Source: Solidesulfovibrio alcoholivorans DSM 5433 (GTDB lineage Bacteria > Desulfobacterota > Desulfovibrionia > Desulfovibrionales > Desulfovibrionaceae). From it: a DNA stretch of 64,000 nt. Shown here piece by piece: positions 8,630 to 16,963 of this stretch. The notes below the pieces were generated by a model that did no database searches, had not been told where the DNA came from, and saw only the letters and a list, made by a program, of their open reading frames with translations. Numbering within the stretch: the stretch's first letter is position 1; every line of letters starts with the position of its first letter. The position numbers and the translations under genes were made by a program. Location: NCBI RefSeq assembly GCF_000702665.1, contig NZ_JNJA01000006.1, positions 186,001-250,000 on the forward strand, written 5' to 3'.

Positions 8630-9559
8630 ATGCGGCTGCTCACCCGTTCGGATTTCGATGGGCTCATCTGCGCCGTGCTGCTCAAGGAAGCCGGCGTCAT
8701 GGACGAATGGGTGTTCGTGCACCCCAAGGACGTGCAGGACGGCAAGGTCGCATGCGAAGCGAACGACATCCTGGCCAACGTGCCCTACGCCCCGGGCTGC
8801 GGCCTGTGGTTCGACCACCACACGAGCGAGGCCGAGCGCCTGGGCGACATCGAATTTCAGGGCGCGTCCAAGCACTACCCGAGTTGCGCGCGCGTCATCT
8901 GGGAATATTACGGCGGACATGAGAAGTTTTCCGCCCGTTTCGACGAAATGCTCGCGTACGTGGACCGCTGCGACAGCGGCGACCTGACGCCCGGGGAAGT
9001 GGCCGACCCCAAGGGCTGGATCCTTTTGAGCTTCATCATGGACCCGCGCACGGGACTCGGGCGTTACCGCGACTACCGCATCAGCAACTACCAGCTCATG
9101 ATGCGCCTGGTCGATCTGTGCCGCCACGAATCCGTGGACGCGATCCTGGCCGACCCGGACGTGGCCGAGCGCGTCGCGCGCTATTTCGCCCAGGAGGAGC
9201 AGTTCGCGGCCATGCTGCGCGCCCGCTCCACGGTCGTCGGCAAGGTGTTGCTTATCGACCTGCGCGAGCAGGAGGAAATCTATACGGGCAACCGCTTCAC
9301 GGCCTACGCCCTGTTCCCCGAGTGCAACGTGAGCGTGCAGGTCATCTGGGGCAAGGCCAGGCAAAACGTGGTGCTGACCGTCGGCAAATCCATTTTTGAC
9401 CGCTCCAACCCCGTGGACATCGGCCTGCTCATGCTTTCCTACGGCGGCGGCGGACACCGAAACGTCGGGACCTGCCAGATACCCGAAGACCAGGCCGAAC
9501 GGGTCATCGCCGACGTGACGACGCTGCTCAATGACGGCCTCCTGGGCGATGACGCCTGA
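8630..9559 (+). CDS. DHH family phosphoesterase / exopolyphosphatase-like protein
   Basis: A 309-residue DHH-superfamily protein. Motif I is SDFDGLICAVLL, motif III is WFDHHTS, a further metal site is VDRCDSGD, and the C-terminal DHHA1-like substrate site reads SYGGGGHRNVGTCQI. Members hydrolyse phosphodiester or phosphoanhydride bonds in short oligonucleotides, cyclic dinucleotides or polyphosphate using Mn2+; the actual substrate here is unknown. ATG 8630 has an excellent ribosome binding site (AAGGAGG). The 3' end overlaps the start of lipB. Confidence 0.85.
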   Translation: MRLLTRSDFDGLICAVLLKEAGVMDEWVFVHPKDVQDGKVACEANDILANVPYAPGCGLWFDHHTSEAERLGDIEFQGASKHYPSCARVIWEYYGGHEKFSARFDEMLAYVDRCDSGDLTPGEVADPKGWILLSFIMDPRTGLGRYRDYRISNYQLMMRLVDLCRHESVDAILADPDVAERVARYFAQEEQFAAMLRARSTVVGKVLLIDLREQEEIYTGNRFTAYALFPECNVSVQVIWGKARQNVVLTVGKSIFDRSNPVDIGLLMLSYGGGGHRNVGTCQIPEDQAERVIADVTTLLNDGLLGDDA

Positions 9560-10190
9560 GCCGGGGCCCAAGGCCGCGGTGCGGATCCTCGGTCGCGTCG
9601 CCTACGCCGACGCCCTGGCGCTCCAGGAGGACACGGCCGCGGCGGTCAAGGCCGGGACGTCCGGCGGCGCGGTATTTATTCTTGAGCACGACCCGGTCAT
9701 CACGCTCGGGGCCAACAAGCCCGTCAACACGGTGCTGTGCGCGCCGCCCGGCGTCGCGGTCGTGCAGACGGACCGGGGCGGCGCGGCCACCGCGCACAAT
9801 CCCGGCCAGCTCGTGGTCTACCCGGTCGTGCGGCTTCGCGCCCTCGGCTTTGGCGTCAGGGCCTTCGTTGCCTGGCTGCTGGAACTGGGGCGGGAACTGC
9901 TTGCGGACTACGGCGTGGCCGCGACCTGCCGCAGCAATCCCTTGGGGCTCTGGGTGGCGGAGCGCAAGATCGCCTCGCTCGGCATCCACGTCTCCCGCGG
10001 CGTGGCCACCCACGGCATCGCCGTCAACCTGGACAACGACCTGCGCCTTTTTAACGCCATCGTGCCCTGCGGCCTGGCCGGCGTGGCCATGACCTCGGCC
10101 GCCGCGGAAACCGGCCGCCGCGTGGACATGGCCGCGGCCATGGCGCGCATGGCCGGACGCGTCACGGAAGCCCTCGCGCAGCGTCCCTAA
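9549..10190 (+). CDS. lipB: lipoyl(octanoyl) transferase LipB
   Basis: A 213-residue protein of the usual length. It carries DRGGAATAHNPGQLVVYPV, the lysine motif KIASLGIHV with THGIAVNL, and the catalytic cysteine in VPCGL. LipB moves octanoate from acyl-carrier protein to the lipoyl domains of 2-oxoacid dehydrogenases or GcvH. The start ATG 9549 overlaps the stop of the upstream phosphoesterase; an in-frame ATG at 9531 is an alternative. In an anaerobe the likely acceptor is the glycine cleavage H protein (inference). Confidence 0.93.
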   Translation: MTPEPGPKAAVRILGRVAYADALALQEDTAAAVKAGTSGGAVFILEHDPVITLGANKPVNTVLCAPPGVAVVQTDRGGAATAHNPGQLVVYPVVRLRALGFGVRAFVAWLLELGRELLADYGVAATCRSNPLGLWVAERKIASLGIHVSRGVATHGIAVNLDNDLRLFNAIVPCGLAGVAMTSAAAETGRRVDMAAAMARMAGRVTEALAQRP

Positions 10191-10210
10191 CGAACCAACG
10201 AGATCCCGCC

Positions 10211-11311
10211 TTGCCGACCGATTCCCCTGCCACGCCCGACGACCTGCTCGACGCCTACCGCTTCGACCTGCCGCCCGGGCATATCGCCGAGCGGCCGTGC
10301 GCGAAACGCGACGCCTGCCGGCTCATGACCGTGGAGCGCGCGACCGGAAAAACCGGGCACGCCGTCTTTTCCGACCTGCCCGACCTGTTGCCGCCGGGCG
10401 CGCTGCTCGTGGTCAACGACACCAAGGTCGCGCCGGTGCGCCTTTTCGGCCAAAAGCCCACGGGCGGCGCGGCCGAGCTGCTTCTGACCACGCCCGTGGC
10501 GCTGCTCGCCCCGGAGAGCGACCCGGACACGGGCTGGACCCACGCCCCGGCCTCGGGGCTCTTGCGCGTGTCCCGGCCGCCGAAGCCCGGGGACCGCGTG
10601 GATTTCGCGCCGGATTTATACCTGACCGCGACGCAGCGCGGCGCGTTCGGCCACACCGATTTCGTCCTCTCCTGGCGCGGCAGCCTGCCGGAGATCCTCG
10701 CGCGCATCGGCCATGTGCCCCTGCCGCCCTACATCCGCCGCGCCGACGACGCGACCGACCGCGAGACCTACCAGACCGTCTACGCCCGCGACGACAAGCT
10801 GGGTTCGGCCGCCGCGCCCACGGCCGGCCTGCACTTCACCGCGGAACTGCTCGGCGTGCTCGCCGCGCGCGGCTTCGGCCTGGCCCGGGTCACCTGCCAT
10901 GTGGGCATCGGCACCTTCTCGCCCGTGCGCGTGGCCGACATCCGCGAGCATGCCATGCACAGGGAGTGGATCGAGGTGCCGGAAGCGACCGCCGCCGCCG
11001 TGCGCGAGGCCAAGGCAAAGGGCAGGGCGGTCATCGCCGTGGGCACCACCGCCGCACGCACGCTCGAGGGCGTGGTGCGCGAGGCCGGGGAAATGACGGC
11101 CTTCGCCGGCGAAACCGACATCTTCATCCGCCCCGGCTACGTGTTCCGAACGCTCGACGGCATGGTCACGAATTTCCATTTGCCTGGATCATCCCTGGTG
11201 ATTATGCTGGCCGCCCTGGTCGGACGGCAGCGGCTGCTTGCCGCCTACGGCGAGGCCATCGCCTCCGGCTACCGCTTTTTTTCCTACGGCGACGCCATGT
11301 TGGTGCGCTGA
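10211..11311 (+). CDS. queA: tRNA preQ1(34) S-adenosylmethionine ribosyltransferase-isomerase
   Basis: A 366-residue QueA, which transfers and isomerises the ribosyl part of SAM onto preQ1 at tRNA position 34 to give epoxyqueuosine. Recognisable stretches are YRFDLPPGHIAERP, LVVNDTKVAPVRLFG, AAPTAGLHFT, HVGIGTFSPVR and TNFHLPGSSLVIMLAALVG. The best initiation codon is TTG 10211, because no ATG or GTG exists before the conserved YRFDLP segment and the next ATG is 37 codons in. It follows lipB by 20 bases and is probably in the same transcription unit. Confidence 0.92.
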   Translation: MPTDSPATPDDLLDAYRFDLPPGHIAERPCAKRDACRLMTVERATGKTGHAVFSDLPDLLPPGALLVVNDTKVAPVRLFGQKPTGGAAELLLTTPVALLAPESDPDTGWTHAPASGLLRVSRPPKPGDRVDFAPDLYLTATQRGAFGHTDFVLSWRGSLPEILARIGHVPLPPYIRRADDATDRETYQTVYARDDKLGSAAAPTAGLHFTAELLGVLAARGFGLARVTCHVGIGTFSPVRVADIREHAMHREWIEVPEATAAAVREAKAKGRAVIAVGTTAARTLEGVVREAGEMTAFAGETDIFIRPGYVFRTLDGMVTNFHLPGSSLVIMLAALVGRQRLLAAYGEAIASGYRFFSYGDAMLVR

Positions 11312-11423
11312 CCGCCCGCAAGCGTCCCCTCACCGCAAGGTTTTCCCGGGCAGGGAGAGCGGCGGGCTCTCCCGGTAGGCGGCGTTCGCGCCGTGCCCGA
11401 TGCCCCCGCAAAGGAGTGAACCG

Positions 11424-11663
11424 ATGTCGCGGATCGTCATCGACGAGGAACGGTGCAAAGGCTGCCTGCTGTGCGCGCAGGTCTGCCCCAAGGCCATCAT
11501 CGCCGCCTCCTCGCGTTTCAATGCCAAGGGCTACAAGGTGGCCGAGGTCCTCGAGGCCGAAAAGGAAAAATGCACCGGCTGCGCCGCCTGCGCGCAGATG
11601 TGCCCGGACGTGGCCATCAAGGTCTGGCGCAGCGTGAAAAGCAAAGCCAAGGAGAACGACTGA
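11424..11663 (+). CDS. 2-oxoacid:ferredoxin oxidoreductase delta subunit (2x[4Fe-4S])
   Basis: A 79-residue ferredoxin-like protein with two CxxCxxCxxxCP motifs (CKGCLLCAQVCP and CTGCAACAQMCP). As first gene of a four-gene operon it is the electron-carrying delta subunit that passes electrons from the TPP centre to soluble ferredoxin. ATG 11424 follows a good site (AAAGGAG). Its last base overlaps the ATG of the alpha subunit gene, so the two are translationally coupled. Confidence 0.9.
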   Translation: MSRIVIDEERCKGCLLCAQVCPKAIIAASSRFNAKGYKVAEVLEAEKEKCTGCAACAQMCPDVAIKVWRSVKSKAKEND

Positions 11664-12724
11664 TGTCGGCCAAACGCGTCTTCATCAAGGGTAACGAGGC
11701 CATCGGCCAGGGTGCTCTGGCCGCCGGCTGCCGTTGCTACTTCGGCTATCCCATCACCCCGCAAAACGACATCCCGGAGATGCTCTCCTCGGCCATGCCC
11801 GCCGCCGGAGGCCAGTTCGTCCAGGCCGAGTCCGAGGTCGCGGCGGCCAACATGCTGCTCGGCGCGGCGGCCTGCGGCGTGCGCGCCATGACCACCTCCT
11901 CGAGCCCGGGCGTGTCGCTCATGCAGGAGGCCATCTCCTACATGGCCGGCTCGGAACTGCCCGGCGTCATCGTCAACATGAACCGGGGCGGCCCCGGCCT
12001 CGGCGACATCGGCCCCTCCCAGGGCGACTACTTCCAGTCCGTCAAGGGCGGCGGCCACGGCGACTACCGCACCCTGACCCTGGCCCCGGCCACCTGCCAG
12101 GAATGCTACGACCTGACGTTCACCGCCTTCGAACTGGCCTACAAGTACCGCAACCCGGTGCTCATCCTCGGCGACGCCATCGTCGGCCAGATGAAGGAGC
12201 CGGTCACGCCGCGCGAGCCGCTCCCCATCGATCCCGCCGAGGGCGGCGACTGGAAGCTGACCGGCAGGGGCGAGCGCGCCCCGAGGCTCCTCAAGTCGCT
12301 CTTCCTCGAGGACGGGGCCCTGGCCGGCCAGAACAGGCTCTTGCAGAAGAAATACGAGGCCATGCGCGCCGAGGTCCTCTACGAGGATTTCGAAACCGCG
12401 GACGCGGATCTCGTGGTCGTGGCCTACGGTTCCATCGGCCGCATCGCCAAGACCGCCGTGCGCGCGCTGCGCGCCGAGGGGCTCAAGATCGGCCTGCTGC
12501 GGCCCATCACCCTTTATCCCTTCCCGGAAGAGGCCCTGCGCGCCCTGGCCGCCGCCGGCAAGCGCTTCCTCACCATCGAGCACAACCTCGGCCAGATGGT
12601 GGACGACGTGCGTCTGGCCGTGCGCGGCCTGGCCGATTCCGATTTCTACGGGGTCTTCCCCGGCAACCTGCCCACGCCGGACGAATTCGTGGAGCCCATC
12701 CGGGCGGCCGCAAAGGGGGCCTAA
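11663..12724 (+). CDS. vorB: 3-methyl-2-oxobutanoate:ferredoxin oxidoreductase alpha subunit VorB
   Basis: A 353-residue subunit containing the pyrimidine-binding and domain-II regions of the 2-oxoacid:ferredoxin oxidoreductase family. KGNEAIGQGALAAGCRCYFG, GYPITPQNDIPEM, FVQAESEVAAANM and NMNRGGPGLGDIGPSQGDYF closely follow VorB-type sequences. The enzyme oxidatively decarboxylates branched-chain 2-oxoacids (or related 2-oxoacids) to acyl-CoA with reduction of ferredoxin. Subunit order delta-alpha-beta-gamma is usual for Vor/Kor enzymes. Substrate preference (2-ketoisovalerate versus 2-ketoglutarate) is not certain from sequence alone. Confidence 0.88.
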   Translation: MSAKRVFIKGNEAIGQGALAAGCRCYFGYPITPQNDIPEMLSSAMPAAGGQFVQAESEVAAANMLLGAAACGVRAMTTSSSPGVSLMQEAISYMAGSELPGVIVNMNRGGPGLGDIGPSQGDYFQSVKGGGHGDYRTLTLAPATCQECYDLTFTAFELAYKYRNPVLILGDAIVGQMKEPVTPREPLPIDPAEGGDWKLTGRGERAPRLLKSLFLEDGALAGQNRLLQKKYEAMRAEVLYEDFETADADLVVVAYGSIGRIAKTAVRALRAEGLKIGLLRPITLYPFPEEALRALAAAGKRFLTIEHNLGQMVDDVRLAVRGLADSDFYGVFPGNLPTPDEFVEPIRAAAKGA

Positions 12725-13495
12725 ATGTCTTCCATTCCTGAAATCAAAGAGGAACTGGTCTTCGACCGGCCGAAAGTCCTGGCCGACGTGCCTTCCCACT
12801 ACTGCCCGGGCTGCCAGCACGGCGTCATCCACCGCATGGTCGCCGAGTGCCTGGAAGAGTTCGGCCTGGTCGAAAAGACCATCGCCGTCAGTTCCATCGG
12901 CTGCTCGGTGTTCCTGTACAACTACGTCATGGTCGATACCGTCGAAGCGCCCCACGGACGCGCCCCGGCCGTGGCCACGGGCGTCAAGCGCGCCCGCACC
13001 GACGCCTTCGTCTTCGCCTACCAGGGCGACGGCGACCTGGCCTCCATCGGCCTGGCCGAAATCATGCACGCCGCCAACCGCGGCGAACGCCTCTCCGTCG
13101 TCTTCGTCAACAACACCGTTTACGGCATGACCGGCGGCCAGATGGCCCCCACGACCATGATCGGCCAGAAGACCACCACCTGCCCGGCCGGCCGCTGCGC
13201 CGAACGCGAGGGCGGCCCCATGCGCATGGCCGAGCTCATCGCCTCCCTGGACGGCGTGGCCTACAGCGCCCGCGTGGCCGTCAATTCCATCAAGAACATG
13301 GCGCAGGCCAAGCGCGCCCTGCGCCGCACCTTCGAAACGCAGATCAAGGGCGAAGGGTTCGGCTTCGTGGAATTCCTCGCCACCTGCCCCACGAACTGGA
13401 GAGTCTCGCCCGTGGCCGCCAACGAACGCGTGGCCAAGGAGATGATCCCCGGCTTTCCGCTCGGCGTCTACAAAGACGCGGCCAAGGAGGACTAG
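12725..13495 (+). CDS. 2-oxoacid:ferredoxin oxidoreductase beta subunit (TPP-binding)
   Basis: A 256-residue thiamine-pyrophosphate-binding subunit. The start has HYCPGCQHGVIHR, typical of VorA/KorB proteins; the TPP motif GDG-N is seen as YQGDGDLASIGLAE and continues to VVFVNNTVYGMTGGQMAPTT. It forms the active site with the alpha subunit. Its ATG starts directly after the TAA of vorB, and the next gene follows four bases after its stop, so the operon is tightly packed. Confidence 0.92.
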   Translation: MSSIPEIKEELVFDRPKVLADVPSHYCPGCQHGVIHRMVAECLEEFGLVEKTIAVSSIGCSVFLYNYVMVDTVEAPHGRAPAVATGVKRARTDAFVFAYQGDGDLASIGLAEIMHAANRGERLSVVFVNNTVYGMTGGQMAPTTMIGQKTTTCPAGRCAEREGGPMRMAELIASLDGVAYSARVAVNSIKNMAQAKRALRRTFETQIKGEGFGFVEFLATCPTNWRVSPVAANERVAKEMIPGFPLGVYKDAAKED

Positions 13496-13499
13496 GGTC

Positions 13500-14048
13500 A
13501 TGAGTTTGTATCAGGACGTGATCATGGCCGGCTTCGGCGGCCAGGGCGTGATGCTCATCGGCAACCTGCTGGCCTACGCCGGCATGGAACATGGCTTGAA
13601 CGTCACCTACATCCCGGTCTACGGCCCGGAGATGCGCGGCGGCACGGCCAACTGCACGGTCGTGGTCTCCGACGACGCCATCGGTTCGCCGATCATCCGC
13701 AGCCCCAAAAGCCTCATTATCATGAACCGGCCCTCCCTGGACAAGTTCCAGCCCCAGCTGGAGGACGGCGGCGTGCTCGTGCTCAACTCCTCGCTGATCG
13801 ACGCCGGCCTCGCGGACAGCGCCCGGGTCAAGCTCGTGGCCGTGCCCTGCAACGAGATCGCCGATGGCCTGGGCAACACGCGCATGGCCAACATGGTGGC
13901 GCTCGGGGCCTACGTGGCGGCCACGGGCGTGCTGCCCCTGTCCGTGGTCGAGGAAAGCCTCTCCCACGTCATCGCCAAGCACTACAGCCACCTCATTCCC
14001 AAAAACGCCGAAGCCCTGCGCGCCGGGGCCGCCGCGTACAAGAATTGA
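13500..14048 (+). CDS. 2-oxoacid:ferredoxin oxidoreductase gamma subunit
   Basis: A 182-residue gamma subunit (POR_C family) starting with MSLYQDVIMAGFGGQGVM, the family's hallmark glycine-rich strand-turn, followed by YGPEMRGGTANCTVVVSD. The domain is needed for CoA handling and complex stability. Last gene of the four-gene operon; downstream lie two successive palindromic elements that probably form its 3' end. Confidence 0.92.
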   Translation: MSLYQDVIMAGFGGQGVMLIGNLLAYAGMEHGLNVTYIPVYGPEMRGGTANCTVVVSDDAIGSPIIRSPKSLIIMNRPSLDKFQPQLEDGGVLVLNSSLIDAGLADSARVKLVAVPCNEIADGLGNTRMANMVALGAYVAATGVLPLSVVEESLSHVIAKHYSHLIPKNAEALRAGAAAYKN

Positions 14049-14060
14049 AGAAGTAGAGGA

Positions 14061-14125
14061 AAGAGAAGAGGAAGATGCCTCCGGCGGCCGGGGGGCCTCA
14101 GGCCCCCCGGTCCCCCCTTTTGCCG
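14061..14125 (+). repeat. 3'-end two-hairpin repeat, copy B
   Basis: Directly after the vor operon. The purine-rich lead and GATGCCTCCGGCGGCC core are conserved, but the main hairpin has a different sequence: CCGGGGGGCC (14088-14097), loop TCA, GGCCCCCCGG (14101-14110), a perfect 10-bp stem. A second C5/G5 pairing follows (about 14112-14128). Change of sequence with conservation of pairing argues that the structure matters. Confidence 0.7.
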
Positions 14126-14140
14126 GGGGTCGGCGCGGGT

Positions 14141-14185
14141 CTGGGGGAGGGAACCTTTTTTGCAAAAAAAGGTTCCCTCCCCCAG
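14141..14185. terminator. long perfect hairpin with T6/A7 apex
   Basis: The arm 14141-14155 (CTGGGGGAGGGAACC) pairs perfectly with 14171-14185, and the apex is a T-run facing an A-run around GC. The total stem is about 21 bp. The A/T tract is inside the stem rather than after it, so it works as a bidirectional terminator only if the T-run of either strand serves as the release tract. A related hairpin lies at 21,087. Confidence 0.6.
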
Positions 14186-14214
14186 ATTCTCCTCCCTGCC
14201 CCCAAGGAGTCGGC

Positions 14215-15042
14215 ATGACGCGGCAGTATGGGATCATCGGGCATCCCTTGGCGCATTCGCTGAGCCCGCTGGTGCACAACTGGGGCTTTTCCCGTTTCGG
14301 CATCGACGGCCATTACGAGGCCTGCGACACGCCGCCCGAGGCGTTGTCCGCGTTCATGGCCCGGTTCCGGCAGATTCCCATGGCGGGCCTGAGCGTCACC
14401 ATCCCGCACAAGACCGCGGTCATGGCGTACGCGGACGCGGTGACGGACCTCGGCCTCGAGGTCGGGGCCGTGAACACGCTTTATTGGCGCGGCAACGTGC
14501 TGTGGGCCGAGAACACCGACGTGGAGGGCTTTTGCCGGCCGCTCGTGGAGGCCGGCCTGTCCGTGGGCGCGGCGCTGGTTCTTGGCTGCGGCGGCGCGGC
14601 GCGTGCGGTGGTCGTGGGCCTCAAGCGCCTGGGCGCATCGCGCATCGCCGTGACGGGCCGCACGCGGGAGAAGGCCGAGGCCCTGGCCGGGGCGTTCGAC
14701 CTCGAGGTCGTGGACTGGGAGGCGCGGGCGGACTATCCGGCACAGCTCTGCGTCAACGCCACGCCCATGGGCATGCTCGGCCGGCTCGAGGCGTTATCCC
14801 CTTATCCGTCCGAGCGCCTGGGACCCGGACAGGCTGTCTACGACCTCGTGTACAATCCCCGCCTGACCCGGTTCGCGGCCGAGGCCGGCCACGCCGGCGC
14901 GACGGTCGTTTCCGGGCTCGACATGTTCGTCTACCAGGCCGTGGAGCAGTTCCGGTTGTGGACCGGCCGCGTGCTCCCGGCAGAGGAACTGCGGCCGCTG
15001 CTCATGCAGGCGCTCTACGGCGAGGCGCTCGCGCGGGGTTGA
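14215..15042 (+). CDS. aroE: shikimate dehydrogenase
   Basis: A 275-residue AroE, NADP-dependent reduction of 3-dehydroshikimate in chorismate synthesis. YGIIGHPLAHSLSP holds the shikimate-binding serines, VTIPHKTAVM the catalytic lysine, WAENTDVEGF the catalytic aspartate, and LGCGGAARAVV the nucleotide-binding loop. Start ATG 14215 follows AAGGAG. It lies alone between the vor terminators and a GGDEF gene. Confidence 0.95.
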   Translation: MTRQYGIIGHPLAHSLSPLVHNWGFSRFGIDGHYEACDTPPEALSAFMARFRQIPMAGLSVTIPHKTAVMAYADAVTDLGLEVGAVNTLYWRGNVLWAENTDVEGFCRPLVEAGLSVGAALVLGCGGAARAVVVGLKRLGASRIAVTGRTREKAEALAGAFDLEVVDWEARADYPAQLCVNATPMGMLGRLEALSPYPSERLGPGQAVYDLVYNPRLTRFAAEAGHAGATVVSGLDMFVYQAVEQFRLWTGRVLPAEELRPLLMQALYGEALARG

Positions 15043-15107
15043 CCCGCGCGCGGCACACCTCAACAATTTTTCCCTTGCCCGGCGGCAAGAGAAGCGAGCA
15101 CGCCAGC

Positions 15108-16316
15108 ATGGGGACCGTCATAGAGTTGATTTCCTCCCTGGACGCGAGGACGATGATCCTCATGGCAGCGATCTTGTATTTTTCGCTGACCATGGTCCTG
15201 GGCTATACTTTTTTTTTCCGCAAAACCTACCCCGGCTTCGCCTGTCTGGCCCTTGGCCAGCTTTTCTGGAGCATCGGCGTCGTTCTGATTTTCTACCGCT
15301 TCGCCGGCGAGCGGTGGTCCCTCGTTCTCGGCAACGGCTTGCTGTTCCTACAAGCAATCTGCTGGTATCACGGCATCGCCATGTACGGCGAAATCACGAC
15401 GATTCGCCAACGGCACCTCGTGAACGTGGCGTTGGCCACCGTCAGCGAACTGCTTATTGTCTATTATACGTTGTTCGACTTTGACACGTGCCGCAGGATC
15501 ATTGTTTTCTCCGTCTACAATGCCATCCTCTACGGTCGGATCGCCGTGGAGCCTTTTCTCGTACGGCAGTGGAAGACCTACTCCATGCAGACGATCTACT
15601 CGGCGATCCTCCTTTTGGTCAGCCTGGCTTTTGCCTCCCGTGCGCTGCGGTCGTGGAACGCCACGGAATGCGCCATTGGCGGACCGGATGTCATCGTCAA
15701 GGCCTTGCTGTTGTGCAGCATGTTTCTCCTTGCGCTCCTTACGTTTTGCATTCTTTCCATGACTTCGAGCCGGGTCGAGGCGGAATTGCGCGAAGCCCGG
15801 GACGCCCTGCGTCATCTCGCGGAGACCGATGCCCTGACCGGGGTGTCCAACCGCCGTCATTTCCTGGAGCAGACGCAGGCGGTTCTCGACGAAGCGCGCG
15901 AGGGGGGGCGCAAGGTCAGCCTGGTCATGCTCGATCTCGATCATTTCAAGGAAATCAACGACTCGCACGGCCATCAGGCAGGGGATCTCGTCCTGCGCGA
16001 GGTGGCGCACAGCCTGCGCGCGGCGCTCGGTGAAAGCGGTTCCATCGGGCGCTTGGGCGGCGAGGAGTTCGGCGTCCTGCTCCCGGGGGTCGCCGGCGCC
16101 GAAGCGCTGGCCGTGGCCAGGCGCTTGCGCCGGGCCGTGGCCGACACGCACCCCGGCGGGCACCGCGTCACCGCCAGCCTCGGCGTTGCCGACTGCGACG
16201 AGAACCAGTTGGACGGCCTGCTGGCAAAGGCCGACGAATACCTGTATGCCGCCAAGGAGGCCGGTCGTAACCGAATCGTGGGGCCTGACGGCCTGGCTTC
16301 GGAGGCATGCGCATGA
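15108..16316 (+). CDS. membrane GGDEF protein (diguanylate cyclase)
   Basis: A 402-residue protein with about six or seven hydrophobic segments in the first 210 residues, a short coiled linker (VEAELREARDALRHLAETD) and a C-terminal GGDEF domain. The active site reads GGEEF at residues 317-321, with upstream TDALTGVSNRRHF and MLDLDHFKEINDSHGH intact, so synthesis of c-di-GMP is expected. No clear I-site RxxD lies just before the motif. The signal sensed by the N-terminal membrane region is unknown. The 3' end overlaps the DUF1499 gene. Confidence 0.9.
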   Translation: MGTVIELISSLDARTMILMAAILYFSLTMVLGYTFFFRKTYPGFACLALGQLFWSIGVVLIFYRFAGERWSLVLGNGLLFLQAICWYHGIAMYGEITTIRQRHLVNVALATVSELLIVYYTLFDFDTCRRIIVFSVYNAILYGRIAVEPFLVRQWKTYSMQTIYSAILLLVSLAFASRALRSWNATECAIGGPDVIVKALLLCSMFLLALLTFCILSMTSSRVEAELREARDALRHLAETDALTGVSNRRHFLEQTQAVLDEAREGGRKVSLVMLDLDHFKEINDSHGHQAGDLVLREVAHSLRAALGESGSIGRLGGEEFGVLLPGVAGAEALAVARRLRRAVADTHPGGHRVTASLGVADCDENQLDGLLAKADEYLYAAKEAGRNRIVGPDGLASEACA

Positions 16317-16810
16317 TGGAGACGTTGCGTCGTATTCTGGGTTTTTTCGAGGCGGTGGGACAGGTGGCGGCCGTGGTCCTGCTCGTGGCCGTGGTCATCG
16401 GCGTGGCCTGGTTCGCCTGGCTTGGCCGGGTCAGCCGGCGCATGTCGCCAGCGCTTTCGCCCACGGGCGGGCCGCTACGCGCCGACGGGGCCAAGCCCAA
16501 CTGGGTCTCGAGCACGGCGCGCAAGAACGACGCACTGCATTTTATCGCCCCGCGCAAGGTGGCGCAAAACCCCATTCCTGGGTTGGCCGCCTCGTTGCCG
16601 GACCAGGGGCTCAGGGTCACGGACGCGACCGAGCGCTACCTGCACGCCACGGCCTCTTCCCTGCGCTTCGGTTTCGTGGACGACGTCGAATTCCTCTACG
16701 ACCCCGCCGCCGGGCTGCTCCATGCCCGCAGCGCCTCGCGCGTGGGCTACAGCGACCTTGGCGCGAACCGCCGCCGGTTGGAGACGATATTTAAGGAAAA
16801 CGGATTGTAA
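16313..16810 (+). CDS. DUF1499 family protein
   Basis: A 165-residue protein with one N-terminal membrane segment (about residues 10-35) and a DUF1499 domain: YLHATASSLRFGFVDDVEFLYD followed by HARSASRVGYSDLGANRRR is the family signature. Function of DUF1499 is unknown. ATG 16313 is chosen because GGAGG at 16301-16305 gives proper spacing; ATG 16307 in the same frame is too close. The start overlaps the last codon of the GGDEF gene, so coupled expression is likely. Confidence 0.82.
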   Translation: MMETLRRILGFFEAVGQVAAVVLLVAVVIGVAWFAWLGRVSRRMSPALSPTGGPLRADGAKPNWVSSTARKNDALHFIAPRKVAQNPIPGLAASLPDQGLRVTDATERYLHATASSLRFGFVDDVEFLYDPAAGLLHARSASRVGYSDLGANRRRLETIFKENGL

Positions 16811-16826
16811 GGGGAGAAGAAAAGAG

Positions 16827-16882
16827 AAAGATGCCGCCGGCGGACAGGAGGGGATCATCCCCTCCTGGACCTCCCGAAGGGG
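16827..16882 (+). repeat. 3'-end two-hairpin repeat, copy C
   Basis: Follows the stop of the DUF1499 gene. The lead GAGAAAGATGCCGCCGGCGG is followed by a perfect hairpin CAGGAGGGGAT / ATCCCCTCCTG (16845-16855 and 16857-16867), then a small CCC-GAA-GGG hairpin. Same order and orientation relative to the upstream gene as the other copies. Confidence 0.8.
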
Positions 16883-16903
16883 GGTGGCGACGGGCGGGCG
16901 GCA

Positions 16904-16942
16904 TAAAAAAGGGGCGCGGCCGGGAGACGGCCGCGCCCCTTT
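16904..16942 (-). terminator. intrinsic terminator of the lytic transglycosylase gene
   Basis: The 12-bp stem GGGGCGCGGCCG (16911-16922) pairs with 16928-16939; on the minus strand it is followed by a run of six T (16905-16910). It lies 22 bases beyond the transglycosylase stop codon. Confidence 0.85.
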
Positions 16943-16963
16943 GGCGTGTCCATGGTGGAATCG

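Noticed and set aside
11531..13501. A 656-codon minus-strand open frame across the vor operon
   Set aside because: It is antisense to three clearly conserved subunits and has shadow-type composition (Gly, His, Asp, Val).
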